Made by a program: the position numbers and the translations under genes. Below are positions 31,780 through 40,031 of a stretch of 52,174 bases of DNA, one piece after another (within the stretch, counting starts at the first letter, position 1; every line of letters starts with the position of its first letter). A model generated the notes under the pieces. The model was not told the origin of the DNA and made no database searches. It was given only the letters and a program-made list of their open reading frames with translations. This DNA is from Palsa-601 sp052146895 (GTDB taxonomy: Bacteria; Actinomycetota; Acidimicrobiia; Acidimicrobiales; Bog-793): the NCBI GenBank assembly GCA_052146895.1, contig JBKQLZ010000244.1, positions 1 to 52,174 of the forward strand, in the 5' to 3' direction.

Positions 31780-33540
31780 TCAGTTGACGTTCTCCTCCGC
31801 GAGAGCCAGCCACCGGTTCTCGGCTTCGCTCAAGCGGCCCTGCACCTCGGTGAGCTCACGGCCGAGGTTGGCGAGGGCGAGATGGTCACCGCCAGATGAG
31901 ACGAGCGCACCGTGCAGCTCGTCCCGCTGCCGGCCGAGACGTTCCATCTCCTTTTCGACTTCCCGCAACTGCCGTCCGATCGTGCTGGCGGACCGAGGCC
32001 GTGGGCCCTCTGTTGTGCGGACCTTGGCCGGTCGCTTGCCACGAGCGCCACTCTGAACGGGCTCGTCCATCTGAGCGAGCCAGCTGTCCAAGCTGGCTAT
32101 CTCGGACAGGCTCCCTTGTTGCATCGATACGAGGCGCTCGGTCGTACGCTGCAGGAACGTCCGGTCATGGCTGACGACCACGAGCGCACCGGGCCAGTCC
32201 TCCAGGAAGTCCTCGAGGATCCGGAGCGTGTCGAGGTCGAGGTCGTTCGTCGGCTCATCCAGGAGAAGGACGTTAGGCCGTCCCGCGAGGACGAGGAGGA
32301 GCTGGAGGCGCCGGCGCTCACCGCCCGACAACGTCGCGGGTCGAGCGAACTGCAGCGCTCCGGTGAACCAGAAACGATCCATCAGCGCCACATCCGCCGG
32401 ATTGCCTGGGACACCGGCTGGACCCGCGACGAGGTCGCGCACTCGGGCGCTCTCGTCGAGCGGAGTCGCCCTCTGGTCGTAGTAGCCGATGACGACGGTC
32501 GGGCCAACCTCGATCGTTCCGGATTCCGGAACCTTGCGGCCAGCTAGCAGATCGAGGAGCGTCGACTTCCCGCTGCCGTTCGGGCCGATCAGGCCAAGAC
32601 GCTCCCGCGGACCGAGGATGAGGTCGACTCCCGACACGACGAGGCCGGCGCCCTCCGCGGCACCGTAGCCGTAGCCGTAGCCGTAGCCGTAGCCGTAAGA
32701 GACGTTCTCGCACTCGATGACCTTGTCGCCGAGGCGCGGCGTCGATCCACCCATGTCGATGTCGGCCGATCGCGCGGCTGCCTCCGCCCGTCCCGTGACG
32801 ATTCGCGTAGCCGCGCCGATCCGCGCCTTCGGCTTGCGCGTGCGAGCCGGAGCGCCTCGACGAAGCCAGGCCAGCTCGCGTTTCGCGAGGTTGCGCCTCG
32901 TGGACTCTGCTGACTCAGCCTGCTCTTCGCGCTCTGCCTGCCCTGCGAGGTAGGCGGCGTATCCACCTTCGTGACCGTAGGCACGGCCGCGGTCGATCTC
33001 GATCATCCGCGTCGTCACCCGGTCGAGAAGATGGCGGTCGTGCGTCACGAGCACGAGACCGCCGCGGAAATCGAGCAGCCACTGCTCGAGCCAGGCGATG
33101 GCCCTGAGATCGAGATGGTTCGTAGGCTCGTCGAGGATCAACAACTCCGCAGGTCGCGCCAGTACCGCGGCGAGCGCCACGCGCTTGGCCTGCCCGCCTG
33201 AGAGAGTTGCGACGTCTGTGTCCGAAGCGCCCGCCATCCCGAGGCGCTGCAACGCGGCGGCCGCCTCCCACGACTCGCCGACAGCGGCGCGCACCAATCC
33301 TGGTGGCAGAACCGGGTCCTGTTCGAGGTAGCCCACTCTCACAGCGCGGCCGCGACGCACCTCGCCACCATCGGGTCGATCGAGACCGGCCAGGAGGCGC
33401 AACAGCGTGGACTTTCCCGTGCCGTTGATCCCGACCACTCCGACGCGATCACCGTCGGTGACGGTCATGGACAGGTCCGCGAACAGAACGCGGTCGCCGT
33501 GGCGGACCGACACGCCCTCGAGATCGACCAGCACAGCCAC
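31780..33540 (-). CDS. ABC-F ATPase (Uup/EttA-like) with YG repeat
   Basis: A 586-residue soluble protein with two ABC domains and no membrane part, typical of ABC-F translation factors that act at the ribosomal E site. Domain 1 has GVVGINGTGKSTLLRLLAG and LSGGQAKRVALAA; domain 2 has GLIGPNGSGKSTLLDLLAG, LSGGERRRLQLLL and VLLLDEPTNDLDL. The C-terminal 80 residues form a helical hairpin (REVEKEMERLGRQRDELHGAL) as in Uup. A perfect hexanucleotide repeat puts six YG units before domain 2, where the adenine-stacking aromatic normally sits. GTG start with TACCTT 7 nt upstream. Confidence 0.93.
   Translation of the reverse strand: MAVLVDLEGVSVRHGDRVLFADLSMTVTDGDRVGVVGINGTGKSTLLRLLAGLDRPDGGEVRRGRAVRVGYLEQDPVLPPGLVRAAVGESWEAAAALQRLGMAGASDTDVATLSGGQAKRVALAAVLARPAELLILDEPTNHLDLRAIAWLEQWLLDFRGGLVLVTHDRHLLDRVTTRMIEIDRGRAYGHEGGYAAYLAGQAEREEQAESAESTRRNLAKRELAWLRRGAPARTRKPKARIGAATRIVTGRAEAAARSADIDMGGSTPRLGDKVIECENVSYGYGYGYGYGYGAAEGAGLVVSGVDLILGPRERLGLIGPNGSGKSTLLDLLAGRKVPESGTIEVGPTVVIGYYDQRATPLDESARVRDLVAGPAGVPGNPADVALMDRFWFTGALQFARPATLSGGERRRLQLLLVLAGRPNVLLLDEPTNDLDLDTLRILEDFLEDWPGALVVVSHDRTFLQRTTERLVSMQQGSLSEIASLDSWLAQMDEPVQSGARGKRPAKVRTTEGPRPRSASTIGRQLREVEKEMERLGRQRDELHGALVSSGGDHLALANLGRELTEVQGRLSEAENRWLALAEENVN
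32663..32697 (-). repeat. hexanucleotide tandem repeat encoding (Tyr-Gly)6
   Basis: Five perfect GTAGCC units plus partial flanks on the plus strand, read as TAC-GGC codons on the coding strand and giving SYGYGYGYGYGYGAAEG. Unit gain or loss keeps frame, so length can vary without breaking the gene. Confidence 0.9.
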
Positions 33541-33547
33541 AGAGACG

Positions 33548-33553
33548 AAGGTA
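33548..33553 (-). promoter_or_regulatory. -10 element of ABC-F gene
   Basis: Minus-strand TACCTT lies 7 nt before the GTG at 33540. It lies in the 42-base gap after the FKBP gene, so ABC-F can be transcribed by itself. Confidence 0.4.
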
Positions 33554-33582
33554 CCGGACGCCCCGAGAGCGCCCGGGCGGCG

Positions 33583-33960
33583 CTAGGAGACCGACACGAG
33601 ATCGACGACGAAGACGAGCGTCTCGTTCGGCTTGATTACGCCTCCCGCACCTCTCGCGCCGTAGCCGAGGTGTGGCGGGATTGTGAGACGCCGCCTGCCC
33701 CCCTCGCGCATGCCGGCGACCCCGCTGTCCCAACCGGCGATCACTTGCCCAGCGCCGAGACCGAAGCTGAAGTGCTGCCCACGGTCCCAGGACGAGTCGA
33801 ACTGCTTCCCGGACGACCACGCCACGCCGACGTAATGGACAGCGACGGTTGATCCGGCGGTCGCCTCGGCGCCACTACCCTCGTCGAGATCCTCGATCAA
33901 GAGCTCGCTGGGCGGCTCTCCAGGAGGGATGGTCACTTCGGGTTTGGACTCGCCTGTCAT
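33583..33960 (-). CDS. FKBP-type peptidyl-prolyl isomerase
   Basis: A 125-residue cytosolic FKBP. The fold is complete: STVAVHYVGVAWSSGKQFDSSW, FSFGLGAGQVIAGWDSGVAGM, EGGRRRLTIPPHLGYGARGAG and ETLVFVVDLVSV. Active-site aromatics (Y, F, D, W, Y) are in usual places. It assists protein folding at proline bonds. TATCGT lies 7 nt before the ATG, suggesting a leaderless message. Confidence 0.93.
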   Translation of the reverse strand: MTGESKPEVTIPPGEPPSELLIEDLDEGSGAEATAGSTVAVHYVGVAWSSGKQFDSSWDRGQHFSFGLGAGQVIAGWDSGVAGMREGGRRRLTIPPHLGYGARGAGGVIKPNETLVFVVDLVSVS

Positions 33961-33967
33961 CGCCGGA

Positions 33968-33973
33968 ACGATA
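33968..33973 (-). promoter_or_regulatory. -10 element of FKBP gene
   Basis: Minus-strand TATCGT followed by 7 nt and the ATG at 33960. It lies in the 43-base gap after the hydrogenase operon's last stop, separating FKBP from that operon. Confidence 0.4.
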
Positions 33974-34003
33974 GTCGGACCTCGGCCTCCCAGAGCCCGG
34001 CGA

Positions 34004-34849
34004 TCAAGCCTCGCACACCACAGCAGGACCGGGCATCGCGAGGGAATTCACCGCAGCGAGGTTGCGACTCGTGCAGCTCTCGAGCCAGGCGAGGGCCGAG
34101 GGCGAGAGCCGGTCGCACACCCAGTCCCAGTGCAACGACACCGTGTCTCCGGGCCGGACGTCGACAGCGAGACCGACTCCCTCGACGCTGCGCCGAGCTT
34201 CCTCGACCCTTTCGGGGCCGAGCACCAACCGCGAGCCCTCGAACGACAGAGGGCGGCTGCGCACCGCGACGAGATCCCCGAGCACCGCCTCTATTCGCCC
34301 CCATCGGATGCGGCACCTGTCGAGGACCTCGAGCGGCGGGCCCTCCATGCCGGCCCGCAACAGGCCGAGCCAGGGGTAGACGGCGAACACGTGGAAACTG
34401 TGCTGCGGGACGCCCCCGGCAGGAACCGCGGACACGAGCGGGTCGAATCTCCGGCCAGCGCGCTCTGCGAAGCGATCTCCGAGTGAGGCGATCAGGGCGG
34501 ATGGCGGGACTCGGTCGACGAGCTCGTTTCCGACCCAGTAAGCCTCGACGACGCGGCGGTCGAGAGGATCGCCGATGTGGTTGCAAGCCGCTATCAGCTG
34601 CAAGTATGGCCAGGCCCCTTCGAAACGAGCCGCGAGGTGCTCCAGCTCACCGAAGTCCGTGCCGTCTGATGTCGCTTCGAGCAGCGCAGCCGGGTCCGAC
34701 GGCCCGCAGTAGCCGAGCGAGTTAGGCGGATACGCGTAACGAGCGAACATGACCGGACCTGGCGTAAGGGCGTCCCGGACCCGATCGTCACTCGCGGGCC
34801 GGCTCGAGACAACGTCTTCGTCTGCGCCGGCAGTCTCACCATGGTTCAT
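34004..34849 (-). CDS. DUF6390-type hydrogenase-operon protein
   Basis: A 281-residue soluble protein, last gene of the hydrogenase operon, overlapping the transporter stop as ATGA. The core begins VMFARYAYPPNSLGYCGPSD and contains AWPYLQLIAACNHIGDPLD, QHSFHVFAVYPWLGLLR and VSLHWDWVCDRL. I recall this pattern from a family annotated as DUF6390 found near [NiFe] hydrogenases. Conserved C, H, D and W residues suggest a maturation or cofactor role, but this is inference. An internal ATG at 34750 may be the real start of the conserved part. Confidence 0.68.
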   Translation of the reverse strand: MNHGETAGADEDVVSSRPASDDRVRDALTPGPVMFARYAYPPNSLGYCGPSDPAALLEATSDGTDFGELEHLAARFEGAWPYLQLIAACNHIGDPLDRRVVEAYWVGNELVDRVPPSALIASLGDRFAERAGRRFDPLVSAVPAGGVPQHSFHVFAVYPWLGLLRAGMEGPPLEVLDRCRIRWGRIEAVLGDLVAVRSRPLSFEGSRLVLGPERVEEARRSVEGVGLAVDVRPGDTVSLHWDWVCDRLSPSALAWLESCTSRNLAAVNSLAMPGPAVVCEA

Positions 34850-35850
34850 CGCTCAGCCGCCTTGCTCTGTGGCCACAAGGGCTGGCGGAGACTCATGAAG
34901 ATGACCACACCGGCACCCACGACGATCAGAGCGAGGCCTAGCGCCTGCGGCGCGAGCGACCTCGTCCCGGCCGCCGCCTGCAACAGCGCGGTGATCAGCG
35001 CGCTCGCGACGAGGATCGAAGTCACGTCCAGTGCCCGGGCACGAGCTAGCGCGGTCATCCAAGTGCCGACGTAGGCCGCGAGCAGCGCTCCCGTCAGCAA
35101 GGCCCATCCGATCTGACGGGCGTCGAGCGAGACGAGGGCATGAAGCCCTCCCGCGAGTGCGAGGTAGACGATGAGCGCAAGTGTGCCCACCCCCATGCGC
35201 ACCACGGCGATGGCGGCAGGGGCGATGTCGCGGAGCAGGACCTTCGCCACCACCACCTCCACCGCCCACAAGACCGTCGAGGCCAGGACGAGCATCTCGC
35301 CCCGGTCGGCGGCAAGGCCGCTCACTCCGCCGGCGATAGAGACCTGGCCGACTATCAGCAGGGCGATCGCCGCGACGTTCCACCACTTGAGGCGCTCTCG
35401 CAGGAACGGTAAGGCGAGCACCGCCACCCAGATCACAAGCGTGTCCCGTAAGAAGGCTGCCGGCGTGGCGGTCGTCCTCGCCAGGCCGTCGAAGAACAGC
35501 ACGAAGGCGATCCCTCCACCGACGACGCCTACATAGGCAAGACCCACGTAGCGGCCAAAGCCCAAGTCCCTCCAGTCACGTGGCGCCGCATCGCGGGACT
35601 CCCCGGACCTGGTCACGGAGACGAACCTTGCGGCTGCGGGCGATGAGCGTCGGGAACGGGCGCGCCACGCCACGAGAGCGCAGCCGGCGAGGACCACGGT
35701 CGCGACGAGGTTCTTCGACGTCGTGTACACCGAAGGCGAGGTGACATCGCGCACGCCGTAGCTGTTGACGAAGACCGATAGCCCGCTGATGAGCGCCGTC
35801 ATGCCCGCTATCACGGCGCCAGGCAGGCCTCCGTCACCGCGGCGCATCAT
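34846..35850 (-). CDS. EamA/DMT-family transporter in hydrogenase operon
   Basis: A 334-residue protein with about ten membrane helices in two EamA repeats (e.g. LISGLSVFVNSYGVRDVTSP, GLAYVGVVGGGIAFVLFFDGLA, AGTRSLAPQALGLALIVVGA). DMT members export metabolites or take up small compounds. It overlaps hypC and the DUF6390-type gene by ATGA junctions, so it is firmly embedded in the hydrogenase operon. What it moves is not evident; Ni uptake is normally done by other families. Confidence 0.82.
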   Translation of the reverse strand: MMRRGDGGLPGAVIAGMTALISGLSVFVNSYGVRDVTSPSVYTTSKNLVATVVLAGCALVAWRARSRRSSPAAARFVSVTRSGESRDAAPRDWRDLGFGRYVGLAYVGVVGGGIAFVLFFDGLARTTATPAAFLRDTLVIWVAVLALPFLRERLKWWNVAAIALLIVGQVSIAGGVSGLAADRGEMLVLASTVLWAVEVVVAKVLLRDIAPAAIAVVRMGVGTLALIVYLALAGGLHALVSLDARQIGWALLTGALLAAYVGTWMTALARARALDVTSILVASALITALLQAAAGTRSLAPQALGLALIVVGAGVVIFMSLRQPLWPQSKAAER

Positions 35851-36119
35851 GCCGGCACCTCCGCCGCAGCGGCTGGTCCGTCAGTCGCCGCGACACTGCG
35901 CATCGCTTGCCTCACCTGCGCGGCGACGCTCTCTGCCTCGGCGGCGTCGACCCTGTCTATGGCGTATCCGCTGTGGACGACCAACCACTGCCCGGGCAGA
36001 GGAGGAGGCCCGTCCAGGGCGAGCAAGGACACACGATGCACAGCGCCGTCGAGGTCCTCGACGTCCACCGCACCTGGCGCTGCGGTGCGCAGCACTTGAT
36101 GCAGCCGGCTCATGCACAT
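35847..36119 (-). CDS. hypC: HypC/HybG-type hydrogenase maturation chaperone
   Basis: A 90-residue chaperone starting MCMSRLHQVL; C2 is the essential residue that binds the large subunit and, with HypD, carries the Fe(CN)2CO group. VSLLALDGPPPLPGQWLVVH and SGYAIDRVDAAEAE match the OB-like HypC fold. It overlaps the protease gene by 10 bases. HypA, B, D, E and F are not in this window, so those steps must be supplied elsewhere. Confidence 0.88.
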   Translation of the reverse strand: MCMSRLHQVLRTAAPGAVDVEDLDGAVHRVSLLALDGPPPLPGQWLVVHSGYAIDRVDAAEAESVAAQVRQAMRSVAATDGPAAAAEVPA

Positions 36120-36592
36120 ACCTGGACCTCCCTGATCAGTTCCGCTACTTGGTGGACAGCCCGCGGAACCGCGTCCGCGACCACAGGGCTGAGACCGCTC
36201 CCGTTGCCGAAGTCCTCTCCTTCGACACCGACGACAACCACTCGGACCGGAGCTTGGTCAATCGCACGAGCCAGGCGCCACACTCCGGCCAGCCCTATCC
36301 CATGCGTGCTGGTGGTCCTAAGGCTCTCGTCGAGGCTGCCGGGTGATCGGCCCGCCGGCACGAGCTCGACAACAGAGATGGCTCCTGGCGCTGCCCCCGA
36401 GCGCACCGCGTCGATGACGACAGCTAGGTCTGCGCCATCCCAGTGCCCGAGCAGATCGAGCGGGTCGGCGAATGGTCCGACATGGTGGACTTCGCCAATC
36501 TCGCGCGCAGCACGAGCCGCCACGATCGGCCCGACGCCGTCGTCGTGGCGGTACTCGTTCCCCAAGCCGGCAACCACGACTCTGGCCGTCAC
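36110..36592 (-). CDS. [NiFe] hydrogenase maturation protease
   Basis: A 160-residue endopeptidase of the HybD/HycI family, starting at GTG 36592, which overlaps the large-subunit stop as GTGA. The motif VVVAGLGNEYRHDDGVGPIVA and later VVIDAVRSG and STHGIGLAGVWRLA supply the usual nickel-sensing acidic and His residues. It trims the large subunit C terminus after Ni insertion. The frame is open farther upstream, but only the part from GTG matches the family. Confidence 0.9.
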   Translation of the reverse strand: MTARVVVAGLGNEYRHDDGVGPIVAARAAREIGEVHHVGPFADPLDLLGHWDGADLAVVIDAVRSGAAPGAISVVELVPAGRSPGSLDESLRTTSTHGIGLAGVWRLARAIDQAPVRVVVVGVEGEDFGNGSGLSPVVADAVPRAVHQVAELIREVQVCA

Positions 36593-37893
36593 GTCGAGAC
36601 CACCGAGACGTCGAGGAAGTGGGCGGCGCACGAGATGCAGGGGTCGTGGTTGCGCACGGCCTGCTCGCAACGCCACTGGAGCTCGTCGTCGCCGAGGTCG
36701 AGCGACTGCTCGACCACGCGGCGTAGATCGGACTCGATGGTGAGCTGATTCTGCGATGTCGGTGGAACTATGCGGGCTGCGCGGATAGTGCCCTCCGCGT
36801 CGAGCTCGTATCGCTGCAGCAGCATTCCTCTGGGCGCCTCGGTCGCTCCAGCACCGGAGCCAGCGCGAGGTCGCACCTCGGCCGCGGGCGGATCGGGCGG
36901 CTCGTACGACTCGACCAAGGACAGTGCCTCGTCGCACGCGAACACCAACTCGACTGCTCGCACGACAATGCTTCGAAACGGGTTGGTGCACACCGCGCCG
37001 AGCCCCGCGCCCGCTGCCGCCTCGGCGGCGACAGTTGGCAGCAAGGCCGAGTTGAGCGCGTATCGCGCGAGCGGACCCGTGAGGTACTGGTCTCGTCCAC
37101 CGAGGCGCGCATGGAGAGCGGTGGAGCGCGCCACGTGCTCTTCGACGACCAGGTCCGAGAATTCCGCCGGGCTCAAGTCAAGACCTTCGGACGACGCCGG
37201 GCGCCCTCGCTCGATGGCGTAACGGCCCTCGTCGCGCAGCGCCACGAAACGGTAGTCACCCGCGACGTCGGGGAACTCGAACCCCGACACCCACTCGACC
37301 GTGGCGAGCGCTGCGTCGCGGGCTCGGCGGAGCGGGTCGGCCAGCGCCGCGACGGCGGCGCGCTCGGGAGCGCTGTAGAAGCCGCCTACCCGGACATTCA
37401 CAGGGTGGACCGCCCGGCCACCGACCGTTTCCATGACGAGGTTGCCAGTCCGCTTGAGCTGCAAACCTCGCTGTACGGAGGAGGCGTCTCGTTCTGCCAG
37501 CTCAACCGCGTCTGCACAACCCAAGAAGTCCGGCGCGTGCAAGAGGTAGACGTGGAGGGCGTGGCTCTGTATCCACTCCCCGCAGTACAACAGCCGCCGC
37601 AGTAACGAGACCTTCTCGTCCACGGTCACACCGCACGCGTCCTCCATCGCCGCGCACGCACTCATCTGGTAGGCGACAGGGCAGATTCCACAGATGCGCG
37701 CTGTGATGTCGGGCGCCTCTGTGAAGTCACGGCCCACGAGCAGCGCCTCGAAAAAGCGCGGTGGCTCGAAGATCTCGAGGGCGACGTCGGTCACTTGGCC
37801 GTCGTGAACCGCCACGCGCAACGATCCCTCACCTTCGACGCGCGCGAGGCCCTCGACCCCGATCGTGCGAGCCGAGCGCGAACCGTGGGTCAT
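36589..37893 (-). CDS. hyhL: group-3b-type [NiFe] hydrogenase large (alpha) subunit
   Basis: A 434-residue catalytic subunit. The N-terminal nickel site is RICGICPVAYQ (C68, C71) and the C-terminal one DPCISCAAH (C419, C422, H425), followed by nine residues (FLDVSVVST) that the protease should remove. All four Ni-binding cysteines are present. It oxidises H2 or reduces protons at the NiFe(CN)2CO centre. Length and operon order fit bidirectional NAD(P)-linked group 3b (sulfhydrogenase) enzymes, cytosolic and often active under starvation or hypoxia. Confidence 0.93.
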   Translation of the reverse strand: MTHGSRSARTIGVEGLARVEGEGSLRVAVHDGQVTDVALEIFEPPRFFEALLVGRDFTEAPDITARICGICPVAYQMSACAAMEDACGVTVDEKVSLLRRLLYCGEWIQSHALHVYLLHAPDFLGCADAVELAERDASSVQRGLQLKRTGNLVMETVGGRAVHPVNVRVGGFYSAPERAAVAALADPLRRARDAALATVEWVSGFEFPDVAGDYRFVALRDEGRYAIERGRPASSEGLDLSPAEFSDLVVEEHVARSTALHARLGGRDQYLTGPLARYALNSALLPTVAAEAAAGAGLGAVCTNPFRSIVVRAVELVFACDEALSLVESYEPPDPPAAEVRPRAGSGAGATEAPRGMLLQRYELDAEGTIRAARIVPPTSQNQLTIESDLRRVVEQSLDLGDDELQWRCEQAVRNHDPCISCAAHFLDVSVVST

Positions 37894-38732
37894 CGGTGCT
37901 CACCCTGGAACGACGCGCCCACCTTGCTGACGAGGGCAACCGGGGCGGGAGCACCCTGGGCCACGGATTCCTCGCAGAACGCAGCCGTGTTGGCGTTGAA
38001 CGTCCTGAAGAGGCGGTTGATCTCGAGCGGGGAGTGCCCGTGGCTCCGGAGTTGAGCGGCAAGAGAGGCAGTATTGGCGGTATCGGTCGGCCCGAAGCAG
38101 CCGAAGCAGCCCCGGCCGACCGACGGGCACAGACCACCGCAACCCGCGCGCGTCACCGGCCCCAGGCATGCCGTTCCCCCCGCCACGAGCAGGCACACCG
38201 TGCCGCGCCCTTTGCACTCCTGACAGACCGAGTAGCCCGGGATGACCGGACGCCGCCCAGCGAGCGAAGCGATGATGACCTCGAGCAGTTGGTGACGATC
38301 GATCGGGCAACCGTGGAGCTCGTAGTCCACGAGCACGTGATCCGAGATGGGCGTGGAGGTGTCGAGGGAGTCGAGATACTCGGGATGCGCATAAACGATC
38401 CCGGCGTACTCGCCCGAGGCGGCAAAGTTGCGCAGTCCCTGGATCCCCCCGGCGGTAGCGCACGCTCCGATCGTGATCAGCCGGCGCGAGCTCGCGCGGA
38501 TCTCTACGATCCGCTCGAGGTCTTCTGCAGTCGTGATCGAGCCCTCGACGAGCGACAGGTCGTAAGGCCCGGATGTCGTGGTCCGGGACATCTCGGTGAA
38601 GTGGGCGATGCGGACTGCGCCAGCCAATGCGAGCAACTCATCTTCGCAGTCGAGCAGGCTCAGCTGGCAGCCGTCACACGACGCGAACTTCCAGACCGCG
38701 AGCGACGGCCGGCGATCGGGAGTGGGGCTCAT
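37890..38732 (-). CDS. hyhS: hydrogenase small (delta) subunit
   Basis: A 280-residue electron-transfer subunit. The proximal 4Fe-4S cysteines start with KFASCDGCQLSLLDCED (C19, C22). Other cluster motifs are IGACATAGGIQGL, YELHGCPIDRHQL, VCQECKGRGTVCLL and ACLGPVTRAGCGGLCPSVGR. This ferredoxin-like arrangement is typical of the group 3b small subunit. It passes electrons from the NiFe site to gamma/beta. Overlaps the alpha gene by 4 bases; no Tat signal, so cytosolic. Confidence 0.92.
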   Translation of the reverse strand: MSPTPDRRPSLAVWKFASCDGCQLSLLDCEDELLALAGAVRIAHFTEMSRTTTSGPYDLSLVEGSITTAEDLERIVEIRASSRRLITIGACATAGGIQGLRNFAASGEYAGIVYAHPEYLDSLDTSTPISDHVLVDYELHGCPIDRHQLLEVIIASLAGRRPVIPGYSVCQECKGRGTVCLLVAGGTACLGPVTRAGCGGLCPSVGRGCFGCFGPTDTANTASLAAQLRSHGHSPLEINRLFRTFNANTAAFCEESVAQGAPAPVALVSKVGASFQGEHR

Positions 38733-39571
38733 CGCTCGCGCTCGCTCAGCAAATGGGCGGCGACACCGTCATAGGGAACTATCGGACCGTCACGGCACAG
38801 CAGGAACGGCCCGAGTTGGCAGTGCCCGCACCAAGCCAGCGCGCACTGCATGTTGCGCTCGAGAGAGACCCGGATGCGCCCGGGGTGGACGCCCCGATCG
38901 ACGAGATCGCGAGCTGTGAACCGCATCATGATCTCAGGCCCGCATATCAAAGCCGTCGCCCCGACCGCGTCGAAGTCGGCCTCGCGCAGCCTTGCGGTGA
39001 CGAGCCCGACGTGGCCGCTCCATCCTGGAGCCGACACGTCGACCGTGATGGTCACCCGTGCACCGGACCTCGACCACGCCTCGAGATCCTCGCCGAAGAT
39101 GATCTGGCCGGGCTCGCGGGCACCGACGATCACGTAGACGCGACGACCCGTTTCCGGCGCTCGGCGCACCAGCTCATCCACCGCTCCTCGCAGCGGAGCG
39201 AGCCCGATCCCACCCGCGACGACCATCACGTCGCCCTCGGCGTCGGCCGCGGTGTCGTCGACCCCCCAGTCAGTGCCGAACGGGCCGCGCACGCCGACTA
39301 CCGCGCCGACGCGGGCCTCGCACAGAGCGTGGCTCACCGCGCCCACATCGCGCACGGTGTGCCGGAGGAGATCGCCCGCACCTCCCGTGCTGCTCACCGA
39401 GATCGCAGCTTCGCCGACTCCGAATGCGGTCAGCATGTTGAACTGTCCGTGCCGGAAGGTCATCGGTCCGCTCGTCAGCGGTGCCAGCGTCAGCGTCGTC
39501 ACGTCGCTCGTCTCCTCGCGGCGCGCCACGACGCGGTACGGGACCGGCGTCATCGCGATCTCAGCTGCCAC
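38729..39571 (-). CDS. hyhG: hydrogenase gamma subunit, FAD/NAD(P)H-binding diaphorase
   Basis: A 280-residue ferredoxin-reductase-fold subunit. FAD part: FRHGQFNMLTAFGVGEAAISVS; NAD(P) part: MVVAGGIGLAPLRGAVDELV and RVYVIVGAREPGQI. The C terminus holds four cysteines in MQCALAWCGHCQLGPFLLCRDG for a 2Fe-2S cluster. It exchanges hydride with NAD(P)H. It overlaps its upstream neighbour by 11 bases and the delta gene by 4. Confidence 0.92.
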   Translation of the reverse strand: MAAEIAMTPVPYRVVARREETSDVTTLTLAPLTSGPMTFRHGQFNMLTAFGVGEAAISVSSTGGAGDLLRHTVRDVGAVSHALCEARVGAVVGVRGPFGTDWGVDDTAADAEGDVMVVAGGIGLAPLRGAVDELVRRAPETGRRVYVIVGAREPGQIIFGEDLEAWSRSGARVTITVDVSAPGWSGHVGLVTARLREADFDAVGATALICGPEIMMRFTARDLVDRGVHPGRIRVSLERNMQCALAWCGHCQLGPFLLCRDGPIVPYDGVAAHLLSERER

Positions 39572-40031
39572 CGTCTGCTCCGTACAGGTCGAGGAGTCGC
39601 ACGCGCGTCGACTGGAGACGGTCCAAGAGCACCTCTGCCACCCTCATGAGCAACATCTGGCCGAGAACCGGGTCGGCCTCCGCCTTCGTGCGAAGGCAGG
39701 CCGCGTCGACTGCGATGGCGCCTACCGCATCGATTGCCCTCGCGTCGAAGTGCCAGCGGTAGGGAGGGAACAGCCAGCTCCAGCCGACTACGCCGCCGGG
39801 TCCAACGGTCTCGATGCTGATCGGCCCGCGGCCGGGCGAGTACACCTCGATCGCGACGCGGCCGCGGCGCACCAGGAAGAGAGTGTCAGCTAGCCCGCCC
39901 TCGGTCAGCAGGAGCTCGCCTGGACGGAACGCTCGGTTGAGCGCGCACCCGGCCACTTGCTCCACGGCATCACCCGGTAGGCCGGCAAGGAGCGGGTGCG
40001 CCGAGACGAGCTCAGCTACCGAGAGCTTCAC
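39561..40031 (-). CDS. cyclic-nucleotide-binding-domain protein in hydrogenase operon
   Basis: A 156-residue protein that is essentially one cNMP-binding (Crp-like) domain: AFRPGELLLTEGGLADTLFLVRRG then SIETVGPGGVVGWSWLFPPY, and a helix LGQMLLMRVAEVLLDRLQ. No helix-turn-helix follows, so it cannot act as a Crp-type DNA binder alone. The canonical Arg/Ser of the phosphate-binding cassette is not clear (WSWLFPPYRWHFDARAI), so ligand type is open. ATGA and 11-bp overlaps place it between beta and gamma subunits, suggesting post-translational control of the enzyme. Confidence 0.82.
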   Translation of the reverse strand: MKLSVAELVSAHPLLAGLPGDAVEQVAGCALNRAFRPGELLLTEGGLADTLFLVRRGRVAIEVYSPGRGPISIETVGPGGVVGWSWLFPPYRWHFDARAIDAVGAIAVDAACLRTKAEADPVLGQMLLMRVAEVLLDRLQSTRVRLLDLYGADGGS

